Assembly (NCBI GenBank): GCA_000708835.1
Contig: DF237465.1
Location: 1 to 64,000, forward strand
Source: Klebsormidium nitens
Lineage: Eukaryota; Streptophyta; Klebsormidiophyceae; Klebsormidiales; Klebsormidiaceae
Length of the DNA stretch: 64,000 nt
Direction of reading: 5' to 3'
A program made the position numbers and the translations under genes. The first letter of the stretch is position 1. Each line of letters begins with the position of its first letter. Below, in pieces: positions 12,266 through 24,883 of the stretch. The notes beneath the pieces were generated by a model. It saw only the letters and a list, made by a program, of their open reading frames with translations. It was not told the DNA's origin and made no database searches.

Positions 12266-14879
12266 ATTTCTGAGAGGGACGTGAGAGCCTATATCCGCAG
12301 TGGACTAAATTAGCACTGTTGGGTTGCTTCAAGCAGGTTCCCTGCGTTGGCGTAGCACGCGGCGGGATGGTAGCTAGGAAAGGTTGGACTTGGTGTGAAA
12401 GAATGGACTATAAGGGACGCGCTGGACGCTGCTCTTTGTATCTACTGATTAGCCACAGCTCTTAGCTGCTCGGAAACAGCAGGGCCGTTTGGAGCTGAGT
12501 GTGGATGAAGATCACAATCTGGATCGGAGGAATTGGTTGAAGGAGCTGGAGCTGCTGTTGTAACTTTTGTAGCTACGACGCTCTTTTTGGAGCTTATATA
12601 TCAGAAGCTGGAGATATTGGATCCGCCCAGCTGGTTCCATAGTAAGACTCGGAAAGACTTGGTCAGATTAGCCATGACTGCGTGCTGCAGGGTTTGACCG
12701 CAATGCATGTGGCAGAGCACAGGTCTTTCCAGGAGTCCGGTGCACTGCAGTAATGCCAGCCATGCGACGTCCCACCGTTTGCTTTCTAATCTTAGCTGGT
12801 CTTTGCAGGGAACTTCACTGTCAGGAGCATGAGCTCACCCCAGCATATTGAACCTACGCAAAACTTACGTCACAAGAGGTACTATCCTGATCTGCATGAC
12901 GTGTGCTCTGAAATCATAGAGTGAGACTCAGTCTTGCTGCTTGTGGGGCCGTGTGCGTCAACCCGGCGTCTTCAGAACTCAGGTTGCCAAGCCTAAAGTT
13001 GACCCTGACTTTTGATTCGTGAGGCGGCAGCTTCCTGTGAGATGCGCAGCGCAGACAGAAGTTTGACCTTCTCGATTGTCGCATTAAATGCTTCCGGTGA
13101 CATCATCCGACGGCTCGCGCGCAGGTTGCGACGGTATGACGGAGGGTGCTGACAAGGACAGGCACATGCCCCGCCGAATACGACCTTGGTACAAAGTTCA
13201 AACCTGCGATACGTTTTACGTACCGCACCGCACTGAGCCTCCGATCCCGGCCATGCCAATGCCAGTGGATGCCGCCGCGCGCGCCCGCGCACTCAGACGG
13301 CGCTTCTGCGTACACGTACTGCAACTTGCAAGTAGTTACATAGCGTTGCATCTTCGCGGCCACATCTGAATCCGTCATAATAGACCTGGCACGGGTCAAG
13401 TCGCGACTCTGCACTCCCTGAATAAATGTGCACGGTTCCACATGTGACTAAAGTGGTCGTCCCGGCCCAGCTCGCTCGTCAGGCAACGTCGAGCCGGCAA
13501 CATCCACATTATACTGATTACAAGGACGTCAGCTTTAATATCGGACTCGAGCTCGGAACGTTTCGTTGTGAATGCAAAACTTTGGCAAAACTGCGTGTAT
13601 AATGTCCGGCTCACTACGTACTCATTTCTTTACAAGCAGTGGTTTTGGATTGACAAATGAATTGTTTCCAAACGTAGACTTCAAAAGCCCGATTAGTAAG
13701 GAGAATTAGATGTTAGAATTGATCAAGCGACCTACTCGAATTAGAGGATATATGGGAGCCATGCACCCAAGAGGCTAGAACCACGAAATACCAGTGATGA
13801 GGAAACAGATTCTTCATGAACTAGACTCAAGCCAAGTACTATCTAGCTACATGCCTGGTTGTCCATGCGTTTCAGCAATCGGCTCTCGCTGAGTCAATGC
13901 TTGGAGCTTGTCATAACAGCTTATAGTCAAAGAATAAAGGTTCGGTCGCGTAGATATTCAAGTGCAGGTCTTTCAAGTCCTCACGGTGGCGAGGATTCCG
14001 AAGTTGATTGCTTGATCGATCTGGAAGCGTCTAAATGAGTTTCATGTTGGGTGAGGGAGGCCTTAGAGGGCTGCGGTACATGACACCGCATGCGCATGAA
14101 AGACGCAGAGAACGCCGAGAGAAGGGCCGGGGTTGTTAGGTTCCGGCAGTAAGACATCAAGAAGCTGATCAGCGCGCCCCAAAGTCTAAACATGTAGCTT
14201 CGGATTGGATACCCTGTCTGGCCTTCGCTTCTGATGCACTATATAACTGAATACCACCTGCTTTCCTTTGAAACCCAAAGGACTCCCTTCGACCTCGCCC
14301 ATCGACGGGCGCAGAAGGGGAACAAATTGCGGGAGGCGGGCTAGGAAAGTTGAAGACGCAAGCAAGGGACGGATGAATGTTTCTTCATTGCGGGTCCTTG
14401 CTTGTCAAATGTGCAGATTGATCATATCCAAACGCTTTTGCACTGACGAGTCGCCACAAATACACAATCCAAGAGGAAGCTGTATGTAAATTGCGAATCC
14501 TTATCGTTCGTGCGCGCGAGTGATCCCCAGCAGATAGAGAACCAAGCTTGAGTCCATTGATCTTCCTTTTGCGTCTATTCTTTCCGGGTGGCGAAAAGTC
14601 ATTGGCGTTAGCGGTCGGCCTTGAGGCAAAATACGTGAACGGGAAAGCGCAGGGGCAGGGACTGTAGTCGGCCACGTCCGAGCACGGTCAACGTACCAGA
14701 GATGATCTCACTTTGTAAACAGAGGTGTCTTTAATCTAACTCTTGTAGACGCGCTTCAAAGCGCTTGAAGCCCCCTCGAAAGAAACGATTTCTCCGGTCT
14801 ACAATTTCCATGAACTCTTTCTGACAGCCAATAACTTACACCTCACTCACTCACTCACTTACCTAAATCACCGCGTCTT
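12266..14879. other. Intergenic between germin-like genes B and C
   Basis: About 2.6 kb. It contains a small (TCAC)n run near 14842-14862 and several short open frames (for example 13103-13441) with no recognisable motif. I see no exon, RNA gene or long repeat here. Confidence 0.6.
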
Positions 14880-15008
14880 TCAGTTAGACGGGTACGTCAC
14901 GCCGGGTCCGCACCCCGTGTCAGCGGTACCGACCGCGTTCCCGGACGGCGGAAAGTTCTGCTTGATGCCTTCGATTGCTGACGCCTCCGCATTGAATGCG
15001 ACTTGAAG

Positions 15009-15500
15009 GATGCTGGTGGGAACACCGGTGGGCAGGAAGAGCGAACTGCCGATTCTCTGCAGGGAATGGGAAGGATCTGAGACGCACGATCATAGAGTGG
15101 ACGGTTTGCAGGACTCGGGCCGGTGGAGATGCTAGTTCGGACGCCAATGGGCAGAAAGAGCGCGCTGCCGCTTCTCTGGATAGAAGGCGAAGGATGTGAG
15201 CCGCAAGTTTGACGAAGCTTTAGAAGGACGATGCGATCGCGCGAGAATTTAATGCGAATGGGATGCCGGTGGGCAGAAAGGGCGTGCTGCGAACTCTGCA
15301 AGAAGCGGTGGATGTGAGCACCACGATTGAAGGAGCGTTTTATCAGAAGTTTGTACATGGGCCGAAAGTTGATGTCAGTGGGCACGAATATCGCGCTGCC
15401 GCTCCTCGGACGATTGCAAATGGGCAGAAAGAAAGGAGAAAGAAGTGCTGGTGGGAAACGCCGGTGGGTAGGAAGAGCGCGCTGTCATCTCTCTGCAGAG
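15009..15500 (-). repeat. Tandem array of the exon 6 border of germin-like gene C
   Basis: The word CCGGTGGGCA and its flanks, which mark the start of exon 6, occur at 15025 (real exon) and again, with changes, at 15144, 15266, 15375 and 15461. The spacings are about 119, 122, 109 and 86 bp. At least three of the copies keep an AG where the real exon has its acceptor, and their first codons read like variants of the exon (SGSALFLPIGVRTSI in the second unit). They lie within intron 5 and would compete with the true 3' splice site. Confidence 0.85.
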
Positions 15501-15796
15501 AAGGCGGATTTGGAAGTTAGGCAACAAAATCCGTAAACTCCGTTTTCTCGGACGATTCACCATACGAAGTAAAGCTAACCCCACAGCCGCAGAGAATAGG
15601 GCGGAAGAAGGAGAGCCTGCCTCCTGGTCGATTTTTTTCCGCTCGAACGCTTGATTGAAGAAGAAAAAGGCGCCTGACTTGTTAAGTGACTCACAGGTTC
15701 GACACACAATGAAAACGCTGGCATTGATGAAGGGCGCACAGCGCTTCGCGCACGCGCGTGCGCCTGCTTTCGATTCGACCGCATGATCAAAATCTC

Positions 15797-16073
15797 TAGA
15801 GTACTCAAGGCATGTCCATAGGATCGTTCAGGAGATCCTTGCACTTGATCGTTCATTCCCGAGCGCTCTGTTCAATATCACCACTGCAAGACTGCCAATC
15901 TATCGAACTCAGAGCGGGCGGGTAAAAACAAGCTCGCGCTCCTGTTTCCCCACGCGACCACCTGATCATAAACCTGGTACTCAAAAAAATATCCGGCTCA
16001 TCTTAGAGGTCCTTGGACTTGATCGCTCTTTCACAAGCGCTCTGTTCAGCTTCACCATCGCAAGACTGCCAGA
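15797..16073. repeat. Two-copy tandem duplication, period about 174 bp
   Basis: A segment ending in AGCGCTCTGTTCA...GCAAGACTGCCA is present at about 15844-15897 and again at 16018-16071, with weaker similarity extending upstream of each copy. It is non-coding, lying between the exon 6 array and the inverted exons of germin-like gene C. Confidence 0.7.
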
Positions 16074-16478
16074 AGAGGTAAGAGGGAGAACATGGATTCC
16101 CGGCCAGCTTGTGCAATGTGATGAACCCCCTTGGGTATAACACCCCCAGATTGACCATTCGGCCCGACAGTGAGTGTCGCAAAACTTGCCTACTTGGATC
16201 AAGGCTGTTTGGTTGCACAGCCTAACCAGAGCAATCACTGTGAGCCTTTTGGTACAAGGGTTTGCGGGAAGCTGGCCTCTTCTAACGACTTTACGACTTT
16301 CTGGTTAAGTGTGCAAAGCCTAGCTAGCACATACACCTGTTTGGAGGCCATTCAGAACCTGCATATTCAGTGACATAGAGAATCAAAGCCTTGTCAGGTT
16401 GACCCACATATTGGAGCGATTCTTCGTGCAAAGAAGCTGGAGACACCTTTCCTGACATATTGCTTTGTGGTTCTTCAG

Positions 16479-17237
16479 ACCCCTCCACACCCATCCCCGC
16501 GCAACAGAGATCCTGTACGTTATTGAGGGCCAGCTGTACGCCGGCTTCGTTGACACCAACAGTGAGTTCCGCCCACCATACCCGGCTGATTACAATCGTT
16601 GTGCTAACGACAGTTGTTTAAGTGTCGAAGAACGGTTTTCGGTTGCCTTAATAAACATATGTGCGTTTACAATGGTCCTTCACTTTTCCGACAACGTCTC
16701 ATCACCGACCGTGACATGTGCTTCGCTCAGTTTCCCTTTGATCGTCTGAACTAGCCTTGCTCCCTCTTTCCATTCAACTCCTGCATATAAGGGGAGCTTT
16801 TATATATGGGACTTGGGTAGAAGGCCATTCTCCGGATTGCCTACAGAACCACATGATAAAACCCGATGCTGTTTTATTTCGACTAAGATGAGACCGCCTC
16901 CGGCCTTCCTCTCTCTGTCACGGTACCTGGTGCCGATAAAGGGCTTGTCTGCCAGAGCCTGCTTCAATGCTGACGTCGTCTGTAGGATACGCTACTGTGA
17001 ATAAGGCTGGGCTCGACGTGTCCCTCTTCCCTTAGGCTCGTTTTGAACGCAGTCTCGCAAGCAATATGCTGACGTCGTCAATCCCCCTGTCCTGCAGACA
17101 CTCTCTACGCAACGACGCTGAACGTGGGTGACGTGTTCGTCTTCCCCCGCGGTCTGATCCACTTCCAGCAGAACACCAGCCCGGACAATCCTGCCAAGGC
17201 GCTCGCGGCGCTCAACAGCCAAAACCCAGGAACGCAG
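16479..17237 (+). pseudogene. Inverted exons 4 and 5 of germin-like gene C
   Basis: Two plus-strand exons, 16479-16561 (83 nt) and 17098-17237 (140 nt), have the exact lengths, phases and splice sites of exons 4 and 5 of the neighbouring germin-like genes. The first encodes cupin motif 1 ([15 protein letters not shown]) and the second encodes motif 2 ([16 protein letters not shown]). No plus-strand exons 1-3 or 6 accompany them, so this is not a separate gene. Their order on the plus strand (4 then 5) is what a single inversion of the block would give. A degenerate copy of the exon 5 border lies upstream near 16960-17040. A direct repeat of about 21 bp (16086 and 17352, GAGAACATGGAYTCCCGGCC) flanks the block. 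Confidence 0.85.
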
Positions 17238-18530
17238 GTGAGCCGAAGGATCAAATTCTGCAAATAGTCCAGATGACGTCACACGTTTGACCGGACCGGC
17301 CTGGATGCAGATTGACAGAACGGAACGGAACCGAACGGAACGCACCTTGAGGAGAACATGGACTCCCGGCCAACTCTGGACAGGCCTAGACGGGGTCAAC
17401 GGTCTAAATGCAAAGGCTAACTAGACTGGAAAGAAAAAGCCAGTAAGATTGAAGCACCACCAAGGTCAGGGGAACGTTCCTATCTAGGTCAAAAAAGTTG
17501 GAAAAAGGAAACATCTGTAGAAACACACGGTAACTCACACTTGGCCGCACGGCGCATAGTTATAGAAGGCGGCTGAGATGCCTTGGGACCTGCAAGGAGT
17601 GGCAAGCTTTACTGCCCATTCAGCGTGGCTACGCTTAAATTCACCATGACACAAGATGTGATGTAGGATAAGCCTAGGGCCCATGACTGGCCTAGCGCCA
17701 ACATAGGAAGAGTTGATAAAGGGACTTCCTTACGGGCAGTCAAGAAGCAAGATCAGACAAGTTGAGAGTCGACATCAGACAGATTGATTGGTCCACAAAA
17801 GAACTATCTACCACAATGAAGAGCCCTGCATTGCACAGCATCTGTCTGCAGAAACATTGTGTCTCAATGCTAAGCGATTTCCTAATGGGAGTGAGGCCTT
17901 ACGCGAGAGCAGGGAATGTTGCGGCGATGGCAGGCTTGGCGGCGCTGCCCTGGCCTGACGTCACATTGACGTTGTTGAGACCACGGAAGGCAAAGTTGGC
18001 GCCAGTCACTGCAGCCCACCAAGCAACATTGAAGCTCATGACATCCAGAAGTTGGGGTCAATGCTGCTGGTAAAAGCATTTTACCTTTGTCTTACTTGCC
18101 AAAGGTGCCCTTACTTTGAAACCCGGTGAATTGTCGCATGCAGGTGGTCAATGGCAGACCGGGTTGTGTCAATGCAGCTCTAGTAATTTGCTTGCAAACT
18201 TATTGCTTTCTGATCCACGTTTCATATACACAGCCTTTGGACTTCAGCCTGAGTGAATGCAGATATGCCCAGCATTCAGGAAGAGTTGATTACGTATGAC
18301 AGTCTGACAACTCTTTTTTTTGCAGAGCTGAGGCATGCTGCATTGCTCGGCTCCTTAAAACGTTCGAGAATGCCCTCGGTATCATATGGCGCCTCAACTT
18401 TCTCACCTGGGGCCCCATTGGCTCCGGAAAGGATGAAGTCTGCGACCGGGTCTGGGTCCGAAGCAGACGCCACAATGGCGACCACTGACAGGACCAGTAA
18501 CGCCAAGCTAGTACCATAGCTCATAGCCAT

Positions 18531-20266
18531 AATTCTGACTTGAAATAGAATTCAAGAAGCTACAAGGGACGGTGCCCCAGCTAAACTCTCTTCTCAGCTG
18601 AAGCTGAAGTTTGCTCAATAGTCCTGACTGCAAGCTGATGAAGCTGGACGTACGTGTTGAGACAAGTCGAAACGCGGGCAGCCTCCACGCCTCAGGGAGC
18701 CAGCCCTGTAGGAGCTGTTCCGTGTATTTTACACCTACACGTTCTGGCTGGCGCCTTCAAGGTGTTCTGGGAACTGACGTGCAAATGGCGGTGCAGCAAG
18801 TGCTGAGCGAATGTGGAATCTAGCTCTCTCTCGACATTTAGGTAGAATCCTGCAACCTGCAAGCCAAATTATTCGCAAACAAGTTACCTGGCATTGGCTA
18901 GCAGCAGAAGCCCAAGCTTCCTTCCACCAGCGTGTAGGAGGACGCCAAATGGAAGCTCAGAGCGCGTCCGTCGCTTTGGCCTCCGAATCCCGATCTGCAC
19001 TCTGCGCACATACCGGGGGCGGTCGTATAAGACGTCACTGCTGGCGACTCCGTAGATTGAGTTCCGCCGCTCGGAGTCGCCGCCGTCCACGCGCTGGATT
19101 GCAGGAGGTCAATGATTGGATGCTTCCGTGGCAGGCAATCATTGATTGATGAATTTCCGATCGGACTCGATCCGGCGCCGACTCCGGCCGCTATCCGGCC
19201 GCTATGCGGCTATCGCCCCTGCGCCCCGGCCGATCGCTGATGGTTTCTTCCGTGATCGTCGACGGGCCCATGAATGATCATCCGAACGCCATTCCGACGA
19301 GACGACGAATGGGCCAGTAGATTCCTTATCATTCTTCTTCTGGATGGTTGTCGAACGACGGATAAGTGGAATTAAGCCCGTTGTGTACGTTGTCGATGGA
19401 CAAAGGGGTATATGAGGCTCTTACAAGTGCGAGCTTGCATGGTGTGGAGACGGCGCGGCTCCCCCGTACATGACTTGGCATTCGCCGTCCAAAATCGTCC
19501 AACAATATACACGTCTTAAAGTCGACGGGAGGTCGAACTTGAGAACGTACTCGACTCAACCACGTCGTCACCTTGAAAAGGATACGGAAAGACCCATCTC
19601 GGCAATCAATCCACGCGACCAATTAGTGCGGCGCACTGTGGACCCGGACAGTCGGACAATGCTGTGAAACAAGGTAATGACCTGTTCTTGATCACGTCTT
19701 CATCCGGTGTTTCCTTCAGATGTTACTAATATTCTTTGCGACACTCAGGACTCGGAGCAATATAAACTTAGAGACTGTCATGAGATGATCTCTCATTCAA
19801 CAGCGACATACCAGTCAGGATACGCGGACGCGAAAAATCGGAATGAGTTGTGGGGCTTGTGGAGTCAACCCTCAGTTGAATCGGCAAAGGGCATTAAGAA
19901 CGAGACCCGCACAGTGACTCGACTTCGATCTGTTACATTGAGGTTGATAAGAGGACTTAGAACTTTTAAAGTCTTAGACGTATGCGTCGATAATGTGAGG
20001 ACAGGGTCGAGGACAAGGTCAGCTCTCGTTAGAGACATTCAAGATGCGAGTCGCTGCTTAAGAAGTGAAGTTTGTGCTGGCACATCTTTCGAAAGCTTAT
20101 CTGCCAGTCAGGCGAGTCGAAGCGCGACGTCGCCACCTGATTCACGTTAACCGTACCAGATGCTAAAGCCCCGCCTCTCCTGCCGCCACCTATCCTTATT
20201 TTTTATTTCAATGTTTTCTTGTAATGTGGTTCCAAATTAGCTCTTTATGCAGCACTCGTTCACCCG
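18531..20266. other. Intergenic between germin-like gene C and the SAM-domain gene
   Basis: About 1.7 kb with the promoter side of gene C and the 3' side of the SAM gene. It has an open frame at 19707-20150 without any recognisable motif. I see nothing else I can support. Confidence 0.5.
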
Positions 20267-23200
20267 TTAGTCTGCATAGAAAGGCCAGTACAGCCCGCCG
20301 TTCTCGAGGTCCCAGATCGACCGGGCGAGCCTCACGGCCCCCGCCGATGCTGACGGGGCATCATGTTCTCCCTGCTCGCCTGCTGACGTGGCACTCTCTT
20401 CGGCTGCTGACGTGGCGCTCTCGTCGCGAATGCGCACCAGCCCAAGCGCGCACATCTCGCCCAGGAACTCCGTCAGCTCGTCGTCATCTCTTACCGTCAC
20501 CTCCGCGGTCAGGATGGCGTCAGGGCTGGCGTCACTCTTCTCTTCGTCAGTGACGTCAGCCTCCTCCTCGCCGGCAGGGACGCAGTCGAAGGGGAACTGG
20601 ACGCGGATGGTGCGCCGAACTGCGGCGACAATATTGTACATGGCAATCAGAAAAGGGGTCCCTGAGCCTTTGCGTAATCTAGAAGAGATTGTCTGATTGC
20701 TTTTTGGAAACAGCTTTCGTCAAGAAACGGCTTCTGTCCACTAGCCAGCTGAAAATGCTGCACGCGGCATCCATGATCATCATCTTTTAGGACGGACATT
20801 CTTTTCGTTCCAAAGAAAGCTGAGGACATGGCATTGAGGTCCAACCTAGCAAACATCACAGCATATGTCCTACCTACCGCGCTTTCAATATCAGGGCCGT
20901 AGCAGCTTTCACAAGTAACTTCTGCGACTGTCCTGACGGCAATCGCTTTTTCTGGCAGCCAGAGAAAAGCATTTGTTTATCCGCTGACGGAATCAGAGCG
21001 GAATGCGATCAGCTCTCGCACCGACTCCCTGAAGGTGTTCAGAGATGGGAAAGGCCCCCCAGACTTTTCTCGGACGCTAGGCAACCCTAAGAACAGCAGC
21101 CAGACACACTTTTTCGAAGCCGAGCCCGTTTCAGACCATTAGAGATGGTTAAAATTAAATTCCAAAATATCTGTGCCGTTAGGGAATTTCCGAAAAGGGC
21201 CTCACCCGCCAGTTCGTTGATTGCGCGCACGAGGCGCTTAGCGGGGCCTTTGGGCAGCCCAATCTCCTCGAAGTCTTCGGACGTCCAGTAGGGCAGGTCC
21301 GCGCCCGCGATCTTGGCCCTGCAAAGAAAACGGACGTCCTAATTCTGTAAGCTTTCTTTGCCGGCGATCCTTCGAGTATGACGGTAAAACACTTCGTGGA
21401 AATCCTCTCTTGAGCACGTGACCAATATTTGCTGACGTTTTGAGTGTTTCCTTCTTGCTTCTCGAAGCGAGAGAGCAAGTGCTGACGGAAAGCTGGTCCT
21501 TTTCTTGTAATTCCTCCCGTTAGTACTGGGAGGGAATCGACAAGCTTTTCTCTTCGACTAGATCGCGATGGCATGTCCGCCATCTCGAGTTCCCCTGTGA
21601 ATACGGTGGATTACCAGGAGACAGATTCATGCGTCTTCAGCCCGTTGAACCTAGAAACACACGAACACAAGAACAGCCCCGACTTTGACCAACTTCTGAC
21701 GTACGAAAAACTTTTTTCAGATTCTGGAAACGCGTCGAGATGTCGAGCGCCTGAATGAAAGGCCAGCGGGCTCACTTGAGGAAGCGGTGGACGTCCACCT
21801 TAGTTGTGAGGAAGCCTTGGTCCGCAGCCCACGTTACCACCTCCTGTGTGCTCCAGTCGCTCACCGGGTGTGAATGCGGGCTCAATGTTTCCTCTTCCTT
21901 TGCTTTCTTCTCTGCAGCGGGAAAGACAAACAAGAAGTGCCATTACTTTGCTTTCCGAGAAACCAAGCTAGCGCGGTCGATACAGAGGAAAGTACGTACT
22001 GCCGATGACAAAGAGTGGATCAGAAGAGCCGAGCGGATCAGAAGTGCCGACCGGATCGTTTGGCCCGATGGGCCGCGGATGGCTGATCTTCATGGCCTAG
22101 CAATCAACTGCCTTGAGACATTCAAAATGCTTCTCAATTTGGTAGCAAGATGGAAAAGGGAGACAAGCCCAGTGCACGAAGTTGAATATCCTTTAATGAA
22201 GCATATACACACGAGAGAAGCGGAAGTAACGGAGGCTGCATGGTCAAAATGTGCACCGAATCCTTCGACGACACCTTGCCTCAAGTCCTCGAAGGCAATG
22301 CCGTCGGGCCCAGTACGATACATCCTGGCTGTCCAGTCGATGCAAGGTCAAACCAATCTGATGAGTTTTAAACAGCGCAAAGGCAAGACTTCTAAAATAA
22401 AACTCGTGGGTTCCAATCGCTCCTGCTTTTACAAACACCTACTTTGCCTCGACTGAGAGGAAAACTTCCGGGACCGGGAGCTCAGTGCTAAATGGTAAAC
22501 TATCTAGAATCTGTGCCGTGCTGCGGCCACATCATCCAGGCCGTTTCTTTCCATCAACAATGCCGTTGGCCGGCAGAAATTCGAAAGGTCTCTGAATCTG
22601 TGGTCCCGACAGCGGTTTAAGTCATCTTTTTGAGGCTATCCAGGCCCTGAGGGGTTTCCTAGAAACGAAGAACTCTTCGTCGAAGCAGTCTCAAGAAGCT
22701 CTCGAAATTTCATCTAAATATTTTGTTTTCAACGGAAAGATTCAAAAAAGGCCAGAGGTCGGAGTCGAGGACAGTCTGCATCGGACAGTCTCGAGTGCCC
22801 TTCGAAAGGACCTTTTCGACGCTATCCTTCTCAAACAATTCAAAGTAGGTCACAGAGCCACAGCACAGCTAATTCAGCACTGGACTCGAGCTTTGTTGAT
22901 ACCACGTGCTTTCTCGCGGCCGGTAAATCGAACGGCGGATATTTCCAGGATTCAGATCCAGAACTCTAGTTCAAGTCTGATGAACAAGGAACTTCTGATG
23001 AACTCGAGCTAATGAAAAGCGAACCACTTGTGACGCACTCAACTAAGTGATTACAAACTTTGAAAGCACGAGAAGAAACGGAGTCACCCAGACTTGGACG
23101 GCCCCGAAATTGACGGTGGTCCGGATAACCCGCCAGCACTGGGGCGCATTGGGCGTCCAAGTTTTCTATCCATTTTCTCAAGGACATTACTGAATACAGA

Positions 23201-24883
23201 AAACAGAGGCGGTGAAAGAAGACTAGGTACAGGTTCACCAAATTTCCTCCTTGTTTCACAAAGAAGCCTCTGCGTTAAGCGGTTGACAGCTTATATCATT
23301 GACGGAATTGAGTCACTTTTTGCAAGAGGTCTTCTGGCATCTAACGGCCCCCTTCGTTCTGTTGAGAAGAACAGAACGCTCTTGGCCTTTTTGAATCATA
23401 ACCGTATGCCACTAGACTGGGCGCGATTGCCGCCGCGTGACAAAGCTCAACCGTTGTCAAATCACACTTGTTTGGTCCAGCTTCGTGCAAAGCTGACCCG
23501 CATGAATCATCACATCCGCAAAAAGTCTCGTCAAACTTTGCAGGCAACAAAGGGTGCCATAGTGCAAAAGCAGCGGCACAAGCGGAGAAGAGGTTTTTGA
23601 ATCGCATACATACCCGTGCACACAATTCCAACCGCTTAGAAGGTGTTGAAGACTTGGAAACGCTCAGAAAAGGTTGAAGACTAAGAAACCGCTCAAATGA
23701 AGTTTGAAGACTTGGAAAACCGAAGAACTTTCAGAACATGCCCACCTGCTTTTCTGGCCCTGACGCGCTTCTCGACCCGCTCCTCCTGCCGGTCCTTTTC
23801 CAGGCCCGCCACGTGCACCGCCTTCTTCGCCTCTTCGTCCGGCTCCACCCCCCGCTGCTCATCGCCTCTTATCTCCCGCCCATCTCCTATCCCCCCCTCC
23901 TGCTCGTCTCGTTTCTTATGCTGCTCGTGCCCTTTCTCCTCTTTCTGCTCACCTCGTATCTCTATTCGCCCATCTCCTATCCCTTGCTTCTCCTTCCTTT
24001 CATCTCCTGCCCATGGATCCTGCTCATTGCCTCTCTCCTTCAGCGCAACTCTCCTCCCCTGCTTTTCTCCGTCCCCTCTGCCTTCCTTCCGCGAGTCATC
24101 GCCCTTCCCCTTGTTTCGCTGATCTCCGTCCCGCCTCTGCGCATCTCCATCCCCTCCCGTCCGCTCCGTTTTGCCACCCTCTCTCTCCTCCGGGTGAACC
24201 CTCACGATGTGAAACAGACGTTTCGGCTGAGACCTCACGATCTGAAATAGTCGCATCCACGTGCTGGGGTAAGGCGTCCCGACCGCAGTCAGCCTCGGCA
24301 CCTTCATCCGCTGCCACGCCGCCTCTCTTTCTCCCCACCCCTCTTCATCGCCTTTCTTCTGCATGCGCTCCCTCTGCTGCGCAGGCTGGTCTTTGCTGAC
24401 GTCAGCCGACCCGGATGCAACGTCAGCAGACGTCCGTCTCCCTGCATTCTGCTTCTTTCCGTTCCCCAGAACGTCCCAGGCTTGGGTCTGATCGTCAGCG
24501 CTGCCACGTGCATGCTGCATTCCCGCCTTGTCATGGCCTCCCTCACTAGAAAAGCCCTGAAAAGAAAAGAGTGTCTTTCTATCGTCCCCTGCATTTCCCT
24601 CATGAGTTGCACTCGCTGCAGCTCTGATTCCCAGATACTGTGCGGGGCAAAGTTTTCTAGACGTTCTCTTCTTTGCATTTGACCCGGCCTCGGAATGCTT
24701 CTGACTCAAGAAATTGTTGTGGAGAAGGACTCTAGAGAAGGACCCTGCTCTGGTCACGTTTCGAAGGGGGACCACTTTCTGCCTCGAACTGGTCCCCACA
24801 TTCCCGTAGGTCGAGGCATGCACGAGCACCTGTCCATCTAGCCTTGCAGGTCTTCTTCCCAGGGCTGTGCTTGCAGTCGCCAT
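20267..24883 (-). CDS. SAM-domain protein with plastid-transit-like N-terminus
   Basis: Four exons join cleanly: 24883-23746, 21911-21776, 21318-21206, 20661-20267, giving 593 residues. Residues 1-55 are rich in Ala, Ser, Thr and Arg with few acids (MATASTALGRRPARLDGQVL), as in chloroplast transit peptides. Residues of about 140-375 are a low-complexity region of Lys, Arg, Glu, Gly and Asp with an internal repeat (GIGDGR...IRG twice). Exons 2 and 3 encode a SAM domain at about 397-462 (SDWSTQEVVTWAADQGFL ... DFEEIGLPKGPAKRLVRAI). The last 130 residues are unrecognised, with an acidic middle and a C-terminus ending LENGGLYWPFYAD. SAM domains usually self-associate or bind a partner. The role here is unknown. 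It is head-to-head with the mutase-family gene. Intron 1 is 1.8 kb; the others are about 0.45-0.55 kb. Confidence 0.85.
23639..23725. repeat. 29-bp minisatellite, three units
   Basis: Three successive 29-bp units start at 23639, 23668 and 23697, each containing GTTGAAGACT or TTTGAAGACT followed by an AAGAAACCG-like tail. The array lies in intron 1 of the SAM-domain gene, immediately beyond its 5' splice site at 23745. Confidence 0.75.

Larger units (their letters stand above)
14880..18530 (-). pseudogene. Germin-like gene C, split by an internal inversion of exons 4-5
   Basis: On the minus strand, exons 1, 2, 3 and 6 are present and intact: 18530-18407 (signal peptide MAMSYGTSLALLVLSVV), 18008-17903, 17589-17539 and 15056-14880 (ends GCGPGVTYPSN, stop). 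Lengths and phases match genes A and B exactly. Exons 4 and 5, which carry the metal ligands, are absent from this strand and sit between exons 3 and 6 on the plus strand. If read with exons 4-5 in place, the gene would be full length with no stop and no frameshift. As arranged, a transcript would join exon 3 to exon 6 and lack the cupin core. It is either a very recent inversion or an assembly mis-orientation. The intact exons argue against an old pseudogene. Confidence 0.85.

Noticed and set aside
19707-20150. A 147-residue plus-strand open frame in an intergenic gap
   Set aside because: No motif, no splice-supported extension and ordinary composition; too weak to call a gene.
21755-22456. 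A 233-residue plus-strand open frame
   Set aside because: It overlaps SAM-domain exon 2 in antisense and has no recognisable domain; the SAM exon fits by phase and motif.
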